From Ceratotherium simum simum (Eukaryota; Chordata; Mammalia; Perissodactyla; Rhinocerotidae): a stretch of DNA of 64,000 nt. The stretch spans positions 1,781,080 to 1,845,079 of the forward strand of contig NW_004454195.1 of NCBI RefSeq assembly GCF_000283155.1, given 5' to 3'. The translations under genes were made by a program, and so were the position numbers. Of this stretch, positions 42,561-55,385 are shown piece after piece; the first letter of the stretch is position 1; the number at the start of each line of letters is the position of its first letter. The notes under the pieces are model-generated. The model worked only from the letters and a program-made list of their open reading frames with translations. It did no database searches and was not told the origin of the DNA.

Positions 42561-43844
42561 GTGTGTGAGGCCGGGAGATGACGACGACGAAGAGCAGGTG
42601 GGACGGCGGTGAAGCTCCGAGCCAGCTGCATCGACTGGGGCGAGCTTCAGTGTCGCCAGCAGCGACCCCAGGTACAGTATCCTACCTCCCAGCCCGGCTG
42701 GCGGAGTGATGGGAAGGGAGGGCAGCAAGCAGGCAGGTTATGCCAAAGAAAAATAGAATCAGGACGCCTGAGTTTAGGAGGTGAGTTTCTGAAGGTTCTT
42801 CTGGACATCTAGGAAAGGGCATTTCCTGATTGCTGCATTGATTGATTGTTTCTTAGTAGGGTGGGGTCGGGGAAATTTGCATATTTTCCCAACCTTATGA
42901 ATGGCATTTCTTAGACCTGTAGAATCGTTTTCTTTAAACTTCGTTTAGTAATATTTAAGTGATCTTGCTGCCATTTGCTAAATTCATTTTGTCTCTCTAC
43001 CTTACCATAATCTGAAGCTTAAAGCCTTTTAATGGCTTTTCTCTTATTCCCTTTGAACTTCCTTCATGAAATGGATATTAATAAGATATTATTAATCAAG
43101 AGCATAAACCTGAAATTATGCAAGTCATCATTCTTTCGATCATTCGTTCTCTTAATTATATGGAGAGAGAAAAGAATATGATATACAGTCATGTCCATTT
43201 TTATTGCTAGTTTGCTCATCCAAACATTTTTGTTTGTGGGTTAAATGTTAGTGGTTTTCCAGTGCTTAAATAGAAAAGTTGAATGATGTTTTTGATAATA
43301 ATAGAAAAAGTAAATTGTAGACAACTCCTCCCCCCAAAACCAAGAATTTTTGAAGTGAGTGTTAGTTCTTATTTCTTTATTCCTGAAATTCGTGTTCACT
43401 GTCCAGATGCTTTGAATTGTTTATTATAAGGACATCACATTCGTGGAGACTACTGAAGTTATGCCAAATGTAAAATTTTATTTTGTGCTTATTATTTTAC
43501 ATACAAATGAGGAAAACTGGAGATACCAGTTTAGTTTATACACTTAGGAGTCATAGAGAAAGCTGAATTCCTCTGTAATTTGAAAAACAGAAATGTTTTC
43601 ATTTCTGTATCAAGACTTTTTAGAACTACAGATGATAGACCATCACACCTTTGCTGTGTAAAATGCCAAGGGAGAAACTTAATTTCCTTTCAGAATTACA
43701 AAAATAATTCAGCCAAAATCTTTGTGTATTAAAAAGTCAAAAGACAGCTTCAGTGATTTATTAATGTAAAACAATGGATTTGCTGTTAAATTTTCTTGAC
43801 TTAATTTTTTTTATAACCAAACAGAGAAGAAACATTCTCTTTAT

Positions 43845-44110
43845 ATGTAGAACCAGGCACGACTGTTTCTGGGGCAGTGATGTAGATTACCAGGTCAGAA
43901 GGCCTGTGGCTCTGCCACTTAGTGGCTCTGTCACATTTGGCAAATGCCTCAACCCTGCTAAGCCTCTGTTTCTTCATCTGTAAAATAGGGATAATAAAAT
44001 GGGACCTATTTAATGGAATTCCTATAAGAATTAAGTAAAATAATACATATAAGAGCTCTTTGCCCATTGCCTAGCATGTAGTAACACTTCAATACAAGTT
44101 AGTTATTATT
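43845..44110 (+). repeat. MIR SINE, near full length
   Basis: Sense MIR: 'tctgccacttagtggctctg', 'cctcaaccctgctaagcctctgtttcttcatctgtaaaatagggataata' in order, then 'tgcctagcatgtagtaacac' and 'aagttagttattatt'. Confidence 0.85.
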
Positions 44111-45488
44111 CTTGAGATAAATTTCTTTTCAGGAAATATTTTCTATATCTTCAAAATAATTTGGCATTAAAAATACAATTATTTTGATGTGACCAAAACT
44201 TGTTCTGATTTATAATGTCAAATCATCATAAAATGCATAAATTTTTCCTTGCAGCATATTTACAACAGGCCTAGAATAGTGGGTAGGTTATTGTTCTATT
44301 TGTTTTTTTAAATCTGTATTTTTACACACTATTCATGTGAATTCAATAGTGAGAAATTTTCTTATTTATTTCTATTAAGCAGTAAAAATGGTTAGACCAA
44401 AATAACATCTGTTTTTGCATCATTTGGCAGAGTTTTTTAACAATTGGTATTTGAGTTTCAAAGTAAGGCTTCTTACAGAAATGACACACACGTAGATAAA
44501 GATATGGTGTTGGAGTTTTAGCTCTGTTCCCTTCCAAATAACATTGGTAGAATTATGTTACCTGTTGGAAAGTTTTAGTACATCCAACCTGCTGTGCGTT
44601 CTTTTCCTTAAGTTCAAAAAAGCAAGAGATTCTAGTAAACATCTATTTAATTTAAGCAATGTAGCTAGAGTAAGAGGATAACTCAGACCCTAAAATGAAT
44701 TTTCAAAGCTGGGGTCATTCCATGCTATAATTTAAAGCACCAGAATTATGAGTATTGAGGGTAAGTTAACTGCAGTGTTGCCACCCACAAATTTTAAGCA
44801 TTACAGTTTGTAGTACGTTTTTCCATGTGGTGATGCGGAAGTATGGGTTGCTCCTTTCTAGGGTAAGCATCCTGTTATTTTCAGACCGTGATTATCAGCA
44901 TACCTAACCATTTTTTTTGCTTTCATCATTGAAATGAAGAGTAGCATGTGTAGCTGCACCGTCTGCGGGTCAATATAACATAGTTGTCTTTCTTCAAAAT
45001 TTTTTCAAAATAACGTCTTCAGATGACTTATCTTCAATAAAGCCGTTATCTTTACCATCTCTCTCAGTATATTTATATTTATCAGGAGGTTGAAATATTT
45101 TATTAATTCAGTATCTTCAAGCTCCTTGTCTTAAAGCAAGAAAACATCCAAATTCTAGGTGCCAGATGCTTAACATTTTATTGTAAGTATGGGAAAGGAC
45201 TTCTTCCCGTACACATACATGTTTAGGAGTATGCTACTGGCTAACTAGTCCTCACCCCCTTACATCGGGCTTTCCTATCCACTGCTGTGCTGCAGCTGCT
45301 CTTCCCACATCTGGAGAAACTTTGTCTACCTCATTTTATCAGACTTCTTCCACCCAGTTGACCATTCTTACTTTCTTGAAACAAGTTCCTCTCTTGGTTC
45401 CCAAGTACCATCCTTCAATCTTCTTCTAGGGCTGTCTTTCTAAAGCAGATATATGAATGTCACACCTCTGCTTAAAAATCTTCAATGT

Positions 45489-45900
45489 CATGTCTATCAA
45501 TGGATGAATGGATAAAGAAAATGCGGTGTATACATATAACGGAATATTATTCAACCTTAAAGAGGAAGGAAATTTTGACATATGCTACAACATGGATGAA
45601 TCTTAAAGACATGATGCTAAGCAAAATATGCCAGATACAAAAGGACAGTATTGTATGATTCTGCTAATATGAAATATCTAGAATAGTGAATACCAGGAAC
45701 TGGGGGGAGGGAGCATGTTATTGTTTAATGGGTCTGGAGTTTCAGTTTGGAATGGCAAAAAAGTTCTGGAGATAGATAGTGATGGTGGTTGCACAACAAT
45801 GTCAATGTACGTAATGCCCTGAATTGTACACTTAAAAATGGTTAAAATGGCAGATTTTATGTTATACATATTTTACCACAGTAAAAAATTTTTTTAAAAG
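45489..45900 (+). repeat. L1 3' end inserted in the L2
   Basis: Sense L1 terminus: 'atggatgaatggataaagaaaatg', 'ggaatattattcaacctta', 'gatagatagtgatggtggttgcac' and 'ttttaccacagtaaaaaa'. tcttcaatg precedes it (45479) and follows it (45901). Confidence 0.88.
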
Positions 45901-45910
45901 TCTTCAATGC

Positions 45911-46147
45911 ATGGGGCCAGCCCCGTGGCGTAGTGGTTAAGTGCTCACGCTCCGCTGCTGGCGTCCCGTGGTTCTGATCCCTGGCATGGGCCAACGCACT
46001 GCTTGTCAGGCCATGCTGTGGCAGCATCCCACATAAAGTGGAGGAAGATGGGCACGGATGTTAGCTCAGGGCCAGTATTCCTCAGCAAAAAGAGGAGGAT
46101 TGGCATGGATGTTAGCTCAGGGCTGGTCTCCCTCATACACAAAAAAA
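45911..46147 (+). repeat. ERE SINE, long-tail type, inserted at the L1 target copy
   Basis: Full plus-strand copy. tcttcaatgc flanks it at 45901-45910 and 46148-46157. The left flank is also the 3' target copy of the preceding L1. Confidence 0.93.
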
Positions 46148-46719
46148 TCTTCAATGCCTCCCCACTGCCTACTAAATGAAGTGCAGACCTCTTGGTGTGA
46201 CCTAAATAGTCCTTTACTGTTTCTTCTGAGTTTACATTTTCATCCTCTTATGTCATCGTTCTCCACACATATTCCTTACATTCTAGCCATATGGAACCAC
46301 TCAAAATAAGCCACCTCTTGCAAGACTCCATGCTTTCTATGTGCATTCCATCCCCACAGCCTGGAATGCCTTTCTTTCTTCACCAAGCAACTGCTCATCC
46401 CTCAGGCTAGAGCTTAAATGTCACATTTCTGAAGTCTTCCCTAATGTCCTCAGTCTCTCCTTCCTTGATGAGAATCTAGCTCTGTGAGTGTGCCTCTGTG
46501 ATACCACTTAACCCATTACCGTACAGTATAAGCTTTTATAGAGCAGGGACTAGTTTTATTCTAAAAATGCATATTTACTTTAAAAAAACCTAAAGTTAAT
46601 AAATTTTTCCATTCTTCTCCAAAACTATGTAAGACCTTAGTGTACTTTAATTTCAATTTCCCCCTCTCTCATCTTTCACATTATTGTTCTTTAGCACTTT
46701 AGTTTGGATAAGATTTTTA

Positions 46720-47640
46720 TTATTATTTACCAATATATTGGTCAATTTCTAGCTTACCAATGCTTCTTCCATCCCCTCTGGTCAATTTTCCTTTCACAAC
46801 TCTTTTAGTGAGGGTCTATAGGTGGTATCCTCAATGTTTATCTAAAAAACCCTTATTTCGTTGTTACTGTTGAATGATAGTTTAGTGAGTATAAAGTTCT
46901 AAGTTGGCAGTTTTTGTCTCTCAGTACTCTGAAGATTTTATTTCCAGTATGCTCTGTCATCTGTTATTGCTGATGAAAATCATATTGTCGGGCTGGCCCA
47001 GTGGCACAAGCGGTTAAGTGCGCGTGCTCTGCTGCGGTGGCCCAGCGTTCGCCGGTTCGGATCCTGGGTGCGCACAGATGCACCGCTTGTCAGGCCGTGC
47101 TGTGGCAGCGTCCCATATAAAGTGGAGGAAGATGGGCACGGATGTTAGCCCCGGGCTGGTCTTCCTCAGCAAAAAGAGGAAGATTGGCAGATGTTAGCTC
47201 AGAGCTGATCTTCCTCACACACACAAAAAAGAAAATCATATTGTCAGTCTAATTCTTGTTCCTGTTAAGATAATCTGTCTTTTGTCTCTGGTTCTTTATA
47301 AGATCTGCTCTTTGTCTTTGGTGTTGTGCAGTTTTATTTCAGTGGGTATAGGAATTGATTTATTTTTACCTGCTCAGAACTTCTGGTACTTCCTGGATTT
47401 GAGGATTTTTGTCTTTCATCAATTCTGGAAAATTCTTGGCCATTATGTCTTGCCCTCTTCCCAATTCTTTCCTTTTGGAGCCATCTGGAGATGTACATTC
47501 AACCATTTGTTACTTCATAACTGTTAGCCTCTCTTTTCCATTTCCAACTTTTTATTTCTTTGAATTGCATTTTGGATTATTTCCTCAGATATTGCTTCCA
47601 TTTCAGTTTACTTAATTTGACAATTCAATGGCTTTATTTT
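46720..47640 (-). repeat. Ancient L1-derived sequence, split by an ERE
   Basis: Antisense pattern common to old L1 elements: 'gagggtctataggtggtatcc', 'gtataaagttctaagttggcag', 'aatctgtcttttgtctctgg', 'ttctggaaaattcttggccattatg'. An ERE lies at 46990-47230. Confidence 0.6.
46990..47230 (+). repeat. ERE SINE, long-tail type
   Basis: Plus-strand copy starting gggctggcccagtgg. An exact 15-bp duplication gaaaatcatattgtc flanks it at 46975-46989 and 47231-47245. Confidence 0.95.
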
Positions 47641-47764
47641 AATTACACAACTTCTGATTTGGGTCTTTTAAACTATGCCCTTTTAGAAAAATCTTACCGT
47701 ACTATTATTTTATTGTGATTTTTGTCTCTTCTCCTCACTTTAATCTTTCACTGCTTCAAACATA

Positions 47765-47974
47765 CAGTCATTTGTTGCCTAACCATGAGGATATGTTCTG
47801 AGAAATATGTCGTTAGGTGATTTCATCGTTGTGTGAACATCATAGCGTGTACTTACACAAGCCTAGATGGTGTAGCCTATTACACACCGAGGCTATACGG
47901 TATTAATTTTATGGGACTACTGTCGTATATGTGGTCTGCCGTTGACCGAAACATTGTTATGCAGTGCACGGCTG
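47765..47974 (+). mobile_element. Tigger-type MITE (210 bp)
   Basis: Starts cagtcatttgttgcctaac and ends gcagtgcacggctg, with TA on both sides (47763-47764 and 47975-47976). Ends and subterminal phrases ('catagcgtgtacttacacaagcc', 'tatgtggtctgccgttgacc') match the longer element at 16403-17828; all coding sequence is deleted. Confidence 0.85.
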
Positions 47975-48481
47975 TACTTATTTTGTAGTGTCTCTTAGGT
48001 ATGCTTTTATGTTCAGTTCTTGCTCCCATTTGTTACTTCTGCCACCTCTCCGTTGTACTAGTTTGCTCCTTGGTGTGTGTTACATTATTTTAGGGTGACT
48101 CATCTTCAGTAGAAATTGTTTTTCTGTTAGAGTTGTATGTTCTGTGTCAGGAAACTGTTTCTCTAGACAAATTTTGCATTGCTTCTGCCTAGAGCTTAGC
48201 TATATGTTAATAAATTTTTTTTTGTAAATATACATATGCTCCATTTAGCCTGGAAACGGAAGTTAGAAATTAGCACCGTACTGGGTTGTTAAAGCAAAGT
48301 CCCCATAAAGAGGCATACCTTGGCAATCCTTCCTCTGTTTCTTTTCAATCTCATCATGACATGCCTCTGGTTTTTTCTAGCCTCAATTCATATGATTCAT
48401 TAGTTCTTCTAGGCTGCAGTGGTGTTGGTGAGGCTCTTCATAATATTTTATAATGTCATAGATGTCCACCTACTTTCCCGC

Positions 48482-49022
48482 TGCATTAGTTTGCTATTGC
48501 TGCAAAACAAAATACCACAGACTTAGTGGCTTAAAACAATACCCATTTATTAGCATTTATTAGGGTCTCACTAGACCCAAATCAAGTTGTCAGTTGAGTG
48601 CATTCTCATCTGGAGGCTCTGGGGAAGAGTTTGCTTCCCAGCTCACTCAGGTTGTTGGCAAAATCCAGTCCCTTGCAGTTGTAGGACTGCGATCTCGGGC
48701 TGTCTCAGGGGGTTGCTCTCAGCTCCTAGAGGTTCTATCCATGTGGCACCTTCCATGGTCAAAACCAGCAATGGAATATTTCTGTCGTGTCCAATATCTT
48801 CTCTCTGACTTTCCTTTTTGTTACCAGGTGGAGAAAACTCTGTTTTAAAGGGCTCATGAGATAGGTTAATACTTCTTGGATGATCTCCTTATCTTAAGAC
48901 CAACTGATGAGTAACCTTAATTATATCTGCAAAATTCTTTTTGCCGTGAAACATAGCATAATCATGGGAGTAACACCCAGGGATGAAGGTCATGGCGCCA
49001 TCTTAGAGTTCTGCCTGTCACA
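48482..49022 (-). mobile_element. MaLR-type LTR (MLT1-like), antisense
   Basis: Begins tgcattagtttgctattgctg and 'aaataccacagacttagtggcttaaaaca', the reverse complement of the 3' end of MaLR LTRs. It continues to 'catcttagagttctgcctgtca'. The subfamily is uncertain; no internal region is seen. Confidence 0.65.
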
Positions 49023-50150
49023 CTTGCCGATTATTGTTTGTTTCCTTGACCATTTTCCTGACTGCACCTTGAACCTCAGTAAAACTTGCATTTTGACAAT
49101 CATTGTAATGCTCTTTCTTTGGTTTCAATAGGTCTGGAAATATTACTTGTATATCTTTTGTCATCCTTTATGGGTCAAAACTGTTCCCTAGAACACAGAA
49201 TACACCACAGAAAAAGAGGTTATGGCAAATTAAACAAAATGTGTTGTAGAACTCACTTGACTCAGAGAAGTGTGTGTTACAAGGTGTGGGTGTGTTGTAT
49301 CCTGCACGCCCATTAGTCTGTTGGAAGGAGGGTCCCTGTGTTAGTCGGCCAGGCTGGTCCCAGTCAAACCTGCTTTATTCATCTTTGTATCCTTGCATTT
49401 AGTACTGAATTCATTTATAATAGGTGTTAAATAAATATTTTTTGGAGAACACTCTTTTTCTCTGTGTGGAATTTGAATATGTTTGTGTTTATCTACCTTG
49501 TCTTTGTTAATACCTAATCCTTGACCCAAATTAATTTTGTCCCTGCATTTGAAACTAATATTGTGTTTTCCCTCCTTCTCTCTCATTTGTTTTTACTGTT
49601 CACATTTTGTTTGTCTTTTGAACATCCAAGTAAAATTTCCTCCTAGTTGGTATTTATTTAGTAATTCCCATCCCATTGTTTTGTTACTCCTACTTTGTTA
49701 CAGAGTAAGCCCTAATAAAAAGTCATTTTAGTTTTTATATTTTAGACGATTTTTGCCTTATAATGAGTTTTAGAATCTATTATTGCCTTTTTTCCTCATT
49801 TCCCAAATATCCTTACATACTTTTTGCAAACGAATTTTAAGTACTTTAAAGCATTCTGTTGAGTTTTAATTCATTCTTTGTTTCTTTATTAACCTAACAT
49901 ATTGTTATCTTTAATCTCTATTGTCCTTCCAGGTTAAACAAGCCTTCACTCTCCATTTATTCATATCTTCCATTATCTCTACCAATGCAGTTTTATAATT
50001 GTATTTAAAAAGAGATTCTCTGTCATATTTAGGTCATTTTGCATATTTGTAATGCTTCTGGCCATGCCTGGGAATGAGCTGTCTCTCATTAGTGCACTTT
50101 CTATCTGTATATTTGCCTGCTATATACAGTGATGCTGTTGCTTCTAAGAA

Positions 50151-50174
50151 CTTGGCTAGTCTTCACTAGCCAAG
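50151..50174. other. Perfect 10-bp hairpin with a 4-base loop
   Basis: cttggctagt and actagccaag are exact reverse complements separated by cttc. No U-rich tail or known element surrounds it; the function is unknown. Confidence 0.85.
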
Positions 50175-51518
50175 TGAACGAACCCTAATGCTGATGTTTC
50201 TTTCATTAGCTTGATGGTTTGATGTTGAGGAAACATCTTGTGTTACTCTCTCCATCATCTTTCTAATAATGTGATTCTTAGAAAGTTGATAAAGGAGGGA
50301 TTTGGCACTTTTTCCTGGCCTGTATTTTCTCCTAGTTGTTCCCTGATCCACCCTTTGGAGCCTCACAGAATCTACTTACTCCCCATTCCACACGAATGCC
50401 CTCTCTGTGTTTAAAAACCACTGCTGGATCGTGTTTCCCTTAATTCTGCTTGATCTCCTCATAGGGAGTCATTTTACACTCTAATTGTAAGGCCAGTGCT
50501 TTCTGTTGCCAGTAAATTCCTGGGTAGTCTGTGTTGATTGGCACAGGTTTTCTAGAACTTATTTTACTTCATCAGCTTTCAGTGGAGAAAGTCAAAGCAC
50601 AGAATATGGGACTGAAAGATTGCCAGATTTTTACATTCTTGGCTTGACACCTAGCTAAATGCATTGTCCAGCTTTCCTTCGCCTTACCTCCTTCGTTTGT
50701 TGGTGAGGATTTTGGAGCTTGAGAGGCCTTCGTAGATGCAGGAGCAGCAGGTCTAAGTCTCTCCTACAGGTACTTTCTGAGCTGCTTTCCTTTCAACACC
50801 GCTCTCCAGGCTAGGCAGGTTGAGGGAGAAGGAGTTTGACCTGTGAATAGTTTATCAATCGCTTTGACAAGAGAAAGTGCTGAAAGTGAGAAAGATCAGG
50901 AAAAAGCAACCCTGACTCATCACCTTTAAATTCCTTACCCATTGAAACTTAGAGGTTTGTTTTGGAGAAACTGGAAACTAACTTCTGATTGATGAGCCAC
51001 AGAACTTCAACCGATTCAACCGGAATATTCTGTATACCTGTTGGGGATAACAATATCTGTCTTACCTCTCTCAAATTATTATTGGGAGGCTCAAATAATA
51101 TGAAATACATAAAATTGCCTTGTGAATAAAAGGACTATTATAAATGGCTATTATGTTGATGATGGCGATGATGAATATCAAAAACCATTTATTTCCTTGT
51201 TATTAGTAGGATAGATTATTTACTGACAATATTCTACCTGCTTTCCATTTTGTCCTTTTCCTTCGTGGGGAATAAGTGAACAGTTATTTACTTAATGCCA
51301 GAAAGTTAAATTCTAAAGGAAAACTTTTTGACCAGCCTATCATAGGCCTGCTGATAAATAGAATGGAAAGATTGAGCAGTCTCAGAATTGACGAACGTTT
51401 GCCTGATTTGGAAGTTTAGTAATTACCAGCTGTCTTCAGAATTTGGCACAAAGCAGGTTCACTTTCATTGACACACAATGCATCTGGCCTCTGGCACTGA
51501 CTGGGCTCTCCCACACAG

Positions 51519-51630
51519 ATGGTGGACAGCGTCTACACTCTCACTGGCCTTCCCTTTCGCGTGTTTTCTAAAGGTGATAATTTAGTTATTATGGTGCAGG
51601 ACAAAGCAGTTAGGCTTCATTCCCTATTAG
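51519..51630 (+). other. Candidate cryptic exon in KIAA0319 intron 1
   Basis: A 112-bp segment between a plausible acceptor (gggctctcccacacag) and an ideal donor (attag|gtaaga). It lies in apparently non-repetitive DNA. An ATG at its first base opens a frame of about 38 codons to the exon end (MVDSVYTLTGLPFRVFSK...). I recognise no protein family; splice-site strength is the only evidence. Confidence 0.25.
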
Positions 51631-52294
51631 GTAAGAATTGAATTTAGGGAGAAATAAAAGTGCTGAGCCAATTGAAAGCTAAGCTATTCCCATAATTAAG
51701 GAGACTATTTACAGCCCCACAATGTACACTCAAGATTTCACCTTCTGAAATTTTTCTTCTTAATGTAGGAACAGTGTCTCCAGGAGTATAAACCGTGGGT
51801 GTTATTTATAGTACAAGGGCTGTGAGACGGTGTCTTAATTTGCGGGAGTTTAGAAAAGATGGTAAAATATTTACTCTAGCAATTGGTGCATAAATAAATA
51901 TAAATGTAAATGTCCTTTACCTTTTTTTCCTCCCAGCACGTACCCTTTCACTAAATGCTGTCTATCCATCCTTTGAATTGTTCTCTTGTCTGTTTTATCC
52001 ACTTACCCCCAAAATGAACAGAAAATCACCATGTTCCTTTCTAGCAGTTTCCTTGACTCCTTGAGTCCAAGATGCTCAGATGGTACACTCGTGGCCTACA
52101 GTCACCCCTGAGGTTGAAGGCTGCCTCAGCAAAGACAGTTGTTGTCAAAGTAGTGGCTGATAAAGCAAGGAAGGAAGAATCATAAAAAGAAGAGAACATC
52201 CCTGGCAAGCCTAGTGGCCAAGTTGAAATAGAAATACAGCTGTCTTGTTTGAGTTCACTTGCTCTGAAAAGCAGGAGTTTGCCAACTTAGTTTT

Positions 52295-52594
52295 TTTTGT
52301 GTGTGTGTGTGAGGAAGATCAGCCCTGAGCTAACATCCATGCTAATCCTCCTCTTTTTGCTGAGGAAGACCGGCTCTGAGCTAACATCTATTGCCAATCC
52401 TCTTTTTTTTTTCCCCCAAAGCCCCCCAGTAGATAGTTGTACGTCATAGTTGCACATCCTTCTAGTTGCTGTATGTGGGACTCGGCCTCAGCATGGCCGG
52501 AGAAGTGGTGTGTCAGTGCGTGCCTGGGATCCGAACCTGGGCTGCCAGTAGCGGAGTGTGCGCACTTAACCGCTAAGCCACGGGGCTGGCCCAT
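52295..52594 (-). repeat. Composite ERE SINE
   Basis: Third copy of the fused type, minus strand. The long-tail modules join a complete short-tail ERE through a C/T tract at about 52403-52425. The exact duplication gccaacttagtttt flanks it at 52281-52294 and 52595-52608, proving single-unit insertion. Confidence 0.93.
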
Positions 52595-52789
52595 GCCAAC
52601 TTAGTTTTGTTAGTCAGTTAACCACAAACAGGACAAACCATAAATACAGCCTGTTCTTAATAGCCTACAGGAAATGCAGTCCAGAAGAAGCTCCATTGGG
52701 TCTTTGAAATTAGGCTCCCTTTGAATTATTTTCATTTCCTTCAGACAAGAAAGTGGCAACTTGCTCTTTTCTGAGGCTGCAGAAGCATT

Positions 52790-53075
52790 TCACTCCAGCA
52801 TTATTTATAAAAGCGAAATATTGAAACAACCTAATTGTCTAACAATAAGGAAATGGTGAAGTAAATTATAATAATAACCTCAATGGGAGATTGCAAAATA
52901 ACTAAAAAGAGTACTAAAGAAAAGTGTAATAATGAAGGATAATTTTTATGATAGAATATTAAATGAAAATAAGAACTATGTTATTCTAAGATGATAGCTT
53001 TGCTAAAGTATTTGTATACATATTGAATAAGTTGAAGGAGAACCTAAAAGAAGAAAATAGCCATTCATTAGTATG
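52790..53075 (+). repeat. Old L1 3' fragment
   Basis: Sense pattern: 'agcattatttataaaagcgaaatattgaaacaacctaattgtc', 'aataaggaaatggtgaagtaaatta'. It is diverged. Confidence 0.65.
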
Positions 53076-53697
53076 ATTTGATTGTAATTTTTTTAGTGTA
53101 CATTTTTTCATGCTATTTAAAGAATGATGTATTTCATTCACTCAGATTCCATCCAGGCAGCGTGCCAGAGGTTGGGGACACAGATATAACCAATAAAAGG
53201 TGGTTCTTCTGGGGTGTACCGCTCCAGGGTTTTGCAATATATAATATTAAAAATCATACTTATTCCCTTGATCACAAATTTTAGCTCAGATATAATGCAG
53301 CAGCCAAGGGACAGCAAAGTTTCAGTCACAAGTTTTGTCTTGCATAGCTCATTTTGGCTTTTTAGTTCAAAAACTAGTAGCAGCCATGATAAAGCGTTCA
53401 ACATCTATAAATTCTGGCTACAACGTACCATATCCTGGGATGGAGGTTTCACATGTTCTGGTCCTTTGTCGTTGATTCCACCTTGGTTCTGACTTGGCTG
53501 GCTTCCTTTGGGCCGATGAAAGAAAATCCCCAGTATCTGAAGGCCTGGGTTATTCTTTCTTCTCACTGTAATATGGTTGGCTTTTCTCACCCTTAAACTT
53601 AAAAAATGCCCCCTGCTCTAGGTACTCCATGGGGTCAGTAATGCGACAAGGTGGGCACATTTCAGAAAGTCCTTCTTTTGAAATGTACAAAGGATGG

Positions 53698-54085
53698 TGT
53701 TGTGGGTTGAATAGTGTCCCGCCTAAAAGATATGGTGAAGTCCTAATCCCCCCATACTTGTGAATGTGACCTTATTTGGAAATAGGGTCTTTGCAGATGT
53801 AATCAATTTAAGATGCGGTCATTAGGGTGGGCCCTTAATCCCATGTGACTGATGTCCTTATAAGAAGAGGGAAATTTGGACATAGCGGCATACAGAGAGA
53901 ATGCCTTGTGTCAACAGAGGCAGAGACTGGGGTGGTGTAGCTGCAAGCCAAGGAATGCCCTCTGCTGATGCCTTAATTTCAGACTTCTAGCCTCCAGAAC
54001 TATGAGAGAATAAGTTTCTGTTGTTTTTAAGCTACCCAATTGTGGTACTTGGTTACAGCAGCTCCAGGAAACCAGTACAGATGGT
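53698..54085 (+). mobile_element. MLT1-type MaLR LTR
   Basis: Near-complete sense LTR: 'gtgttgtgggttgaatagtgtcc', 'tgaccttatttggaaatagggtctttgcagatgtaa', 'gtgggcccttaatccca', 'tccttataagaagaggg', 'ttctagcctccagaactatgaga' and 'caggaaaccagtaca'. It is a solo LTR. Confidence 0.9.
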
Positions 54086-54811
54086 TAATGCAGGAATTGT
54101 ACTCAATAAAGAAGCACTTTGATGAGCACCTGATGGGGGCATAGAAATGGACAGGACATTTTGGACCTAGTCAGGCTTTTAAGAACCTGAAGGATAATTA
54201 TGCTTCAAAATTTTTGTATGAATCAAATGTGACATTAAAATTAAAACAATTTGAAGAAGAGAACTTACAGGCTAGGAAACAGGGAAACATAAGGTTACTT
54301 AGAAAAATTATTGCGTTAAAACCAAAAGAATAAAAAGTGGGAAAATTTAGAAAATTACAATACAGGACATTTCTAACCAGTACTTACTCTAAAACAAGTT
54401 AGATTTTATAAAAGCAAAAACCCACTAATTTATTTATATACGAAATTTAGATTTTTGAAAATATTGTTTTTTAGGAAGCTAGATGCCATTGTATGATATT
54501 TTTATTGTCTGTGTTTTCCAGTCATTGGGACATGCTTTCCAGCACTACATGTGCTAGAATTGCACAATGATGACTGTCTAATTTTTCAGTAGGACAATTA
54601 GTTCATTTCACTATAGTATAAGCTGTATTTGGAAGGCTCCTACACTGAAAGTACCTCTTCAGTAGTCTACTGGTGAACATTTTATGCTGTTATTTGTGGT
54701 CTTTAATAATTTTTGAATTGTGAATATAAATGACCTACACAATTAAATGTTCCTCTTCCAGATCTTCTGTAGGTATTAACTAACAGTTTGTTAGATCATT
54801 GTATGTATTTT

Positions 54812-55062
54812 CTGTGTGTGTGTGTGTGAGAGGAAGATTGGCCCTGAGCTAACATCTGTTGCCAATCCTCCTCTTTTTGCTGAGGAAGATTGGCCCTGAG
54901 CTAACTTCTGTGCCCATCTTCCTCTACTTTATATGTGGGATGCCTGCCACAGCATGGCTTGATAAGCGGTGCGTAGGTCCATGCCTGGAATCCGAACCTG
55001 CGAACCCTGGGCTACCAAAGTGGAGCGCGCGAACTTAACCACTATGCCACTGGGCCAGCCCC
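54812..55062 (-). repeat. ERE SINE, long-tail type
   Basis: Minus-strand copy preceded by a TG-rich stretch. tcattgtatgtatttt and tcatggtgtgtatttt flank it, agreeing at 14 of 16 positions. Confidence 0.9.
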
Positions 55063-55347
55063 TCATGGTGTGTATTTTTAAGACCATGGTGTTGGTCCCT
55101 GAACTGGAACTAGCAGGTAGATTGCTCAAAGTCCTGGCCTCTTCCTCCAGTTACAGAGCAACCAAGCTTATTATGCTCCTTGATGTAAACCCCAGTTTTC
55201 AGGCTACATATCCTGTTGATTTCTTCATTCTACCAGGGCCACAGCTCATGACCTAGGTAGGCACTTTGCTGTGGATCCCTCACTCTATCATTCATTGCCT
55301 CATTCTGATCTCTGTTTATCAGACAATGATTATGTCTTCTGGGAGAA

Positions 55348-55385
55348 AAGAAGGAAGGAAGGGAGGGAGGGTGGGAGGGAGGGAA
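55348..55385 (+). repeat. Purine-rich GGGA/GAAG low-complexity stretch
   Basis: A short run of gaaggaaggaagggagggag-type repeats. Confidence 0.85.

Larger units (their letters stand above)
45245..46560 (+). repeat. L2 LINE relic hosting an L1 and an ERE
   Basis: Left part: 'ccactgctgtgctgcagctg', 'aaatcttcaatgtcatg'. Right part: 'cctccccactgcctactaaatgaag', 'ccttacattctagccatatggaac', 'cctggaatgcctttctttcttc'. The two parts are one L2 split at 45489-46147 by later insertions. Confidence 0.7.
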
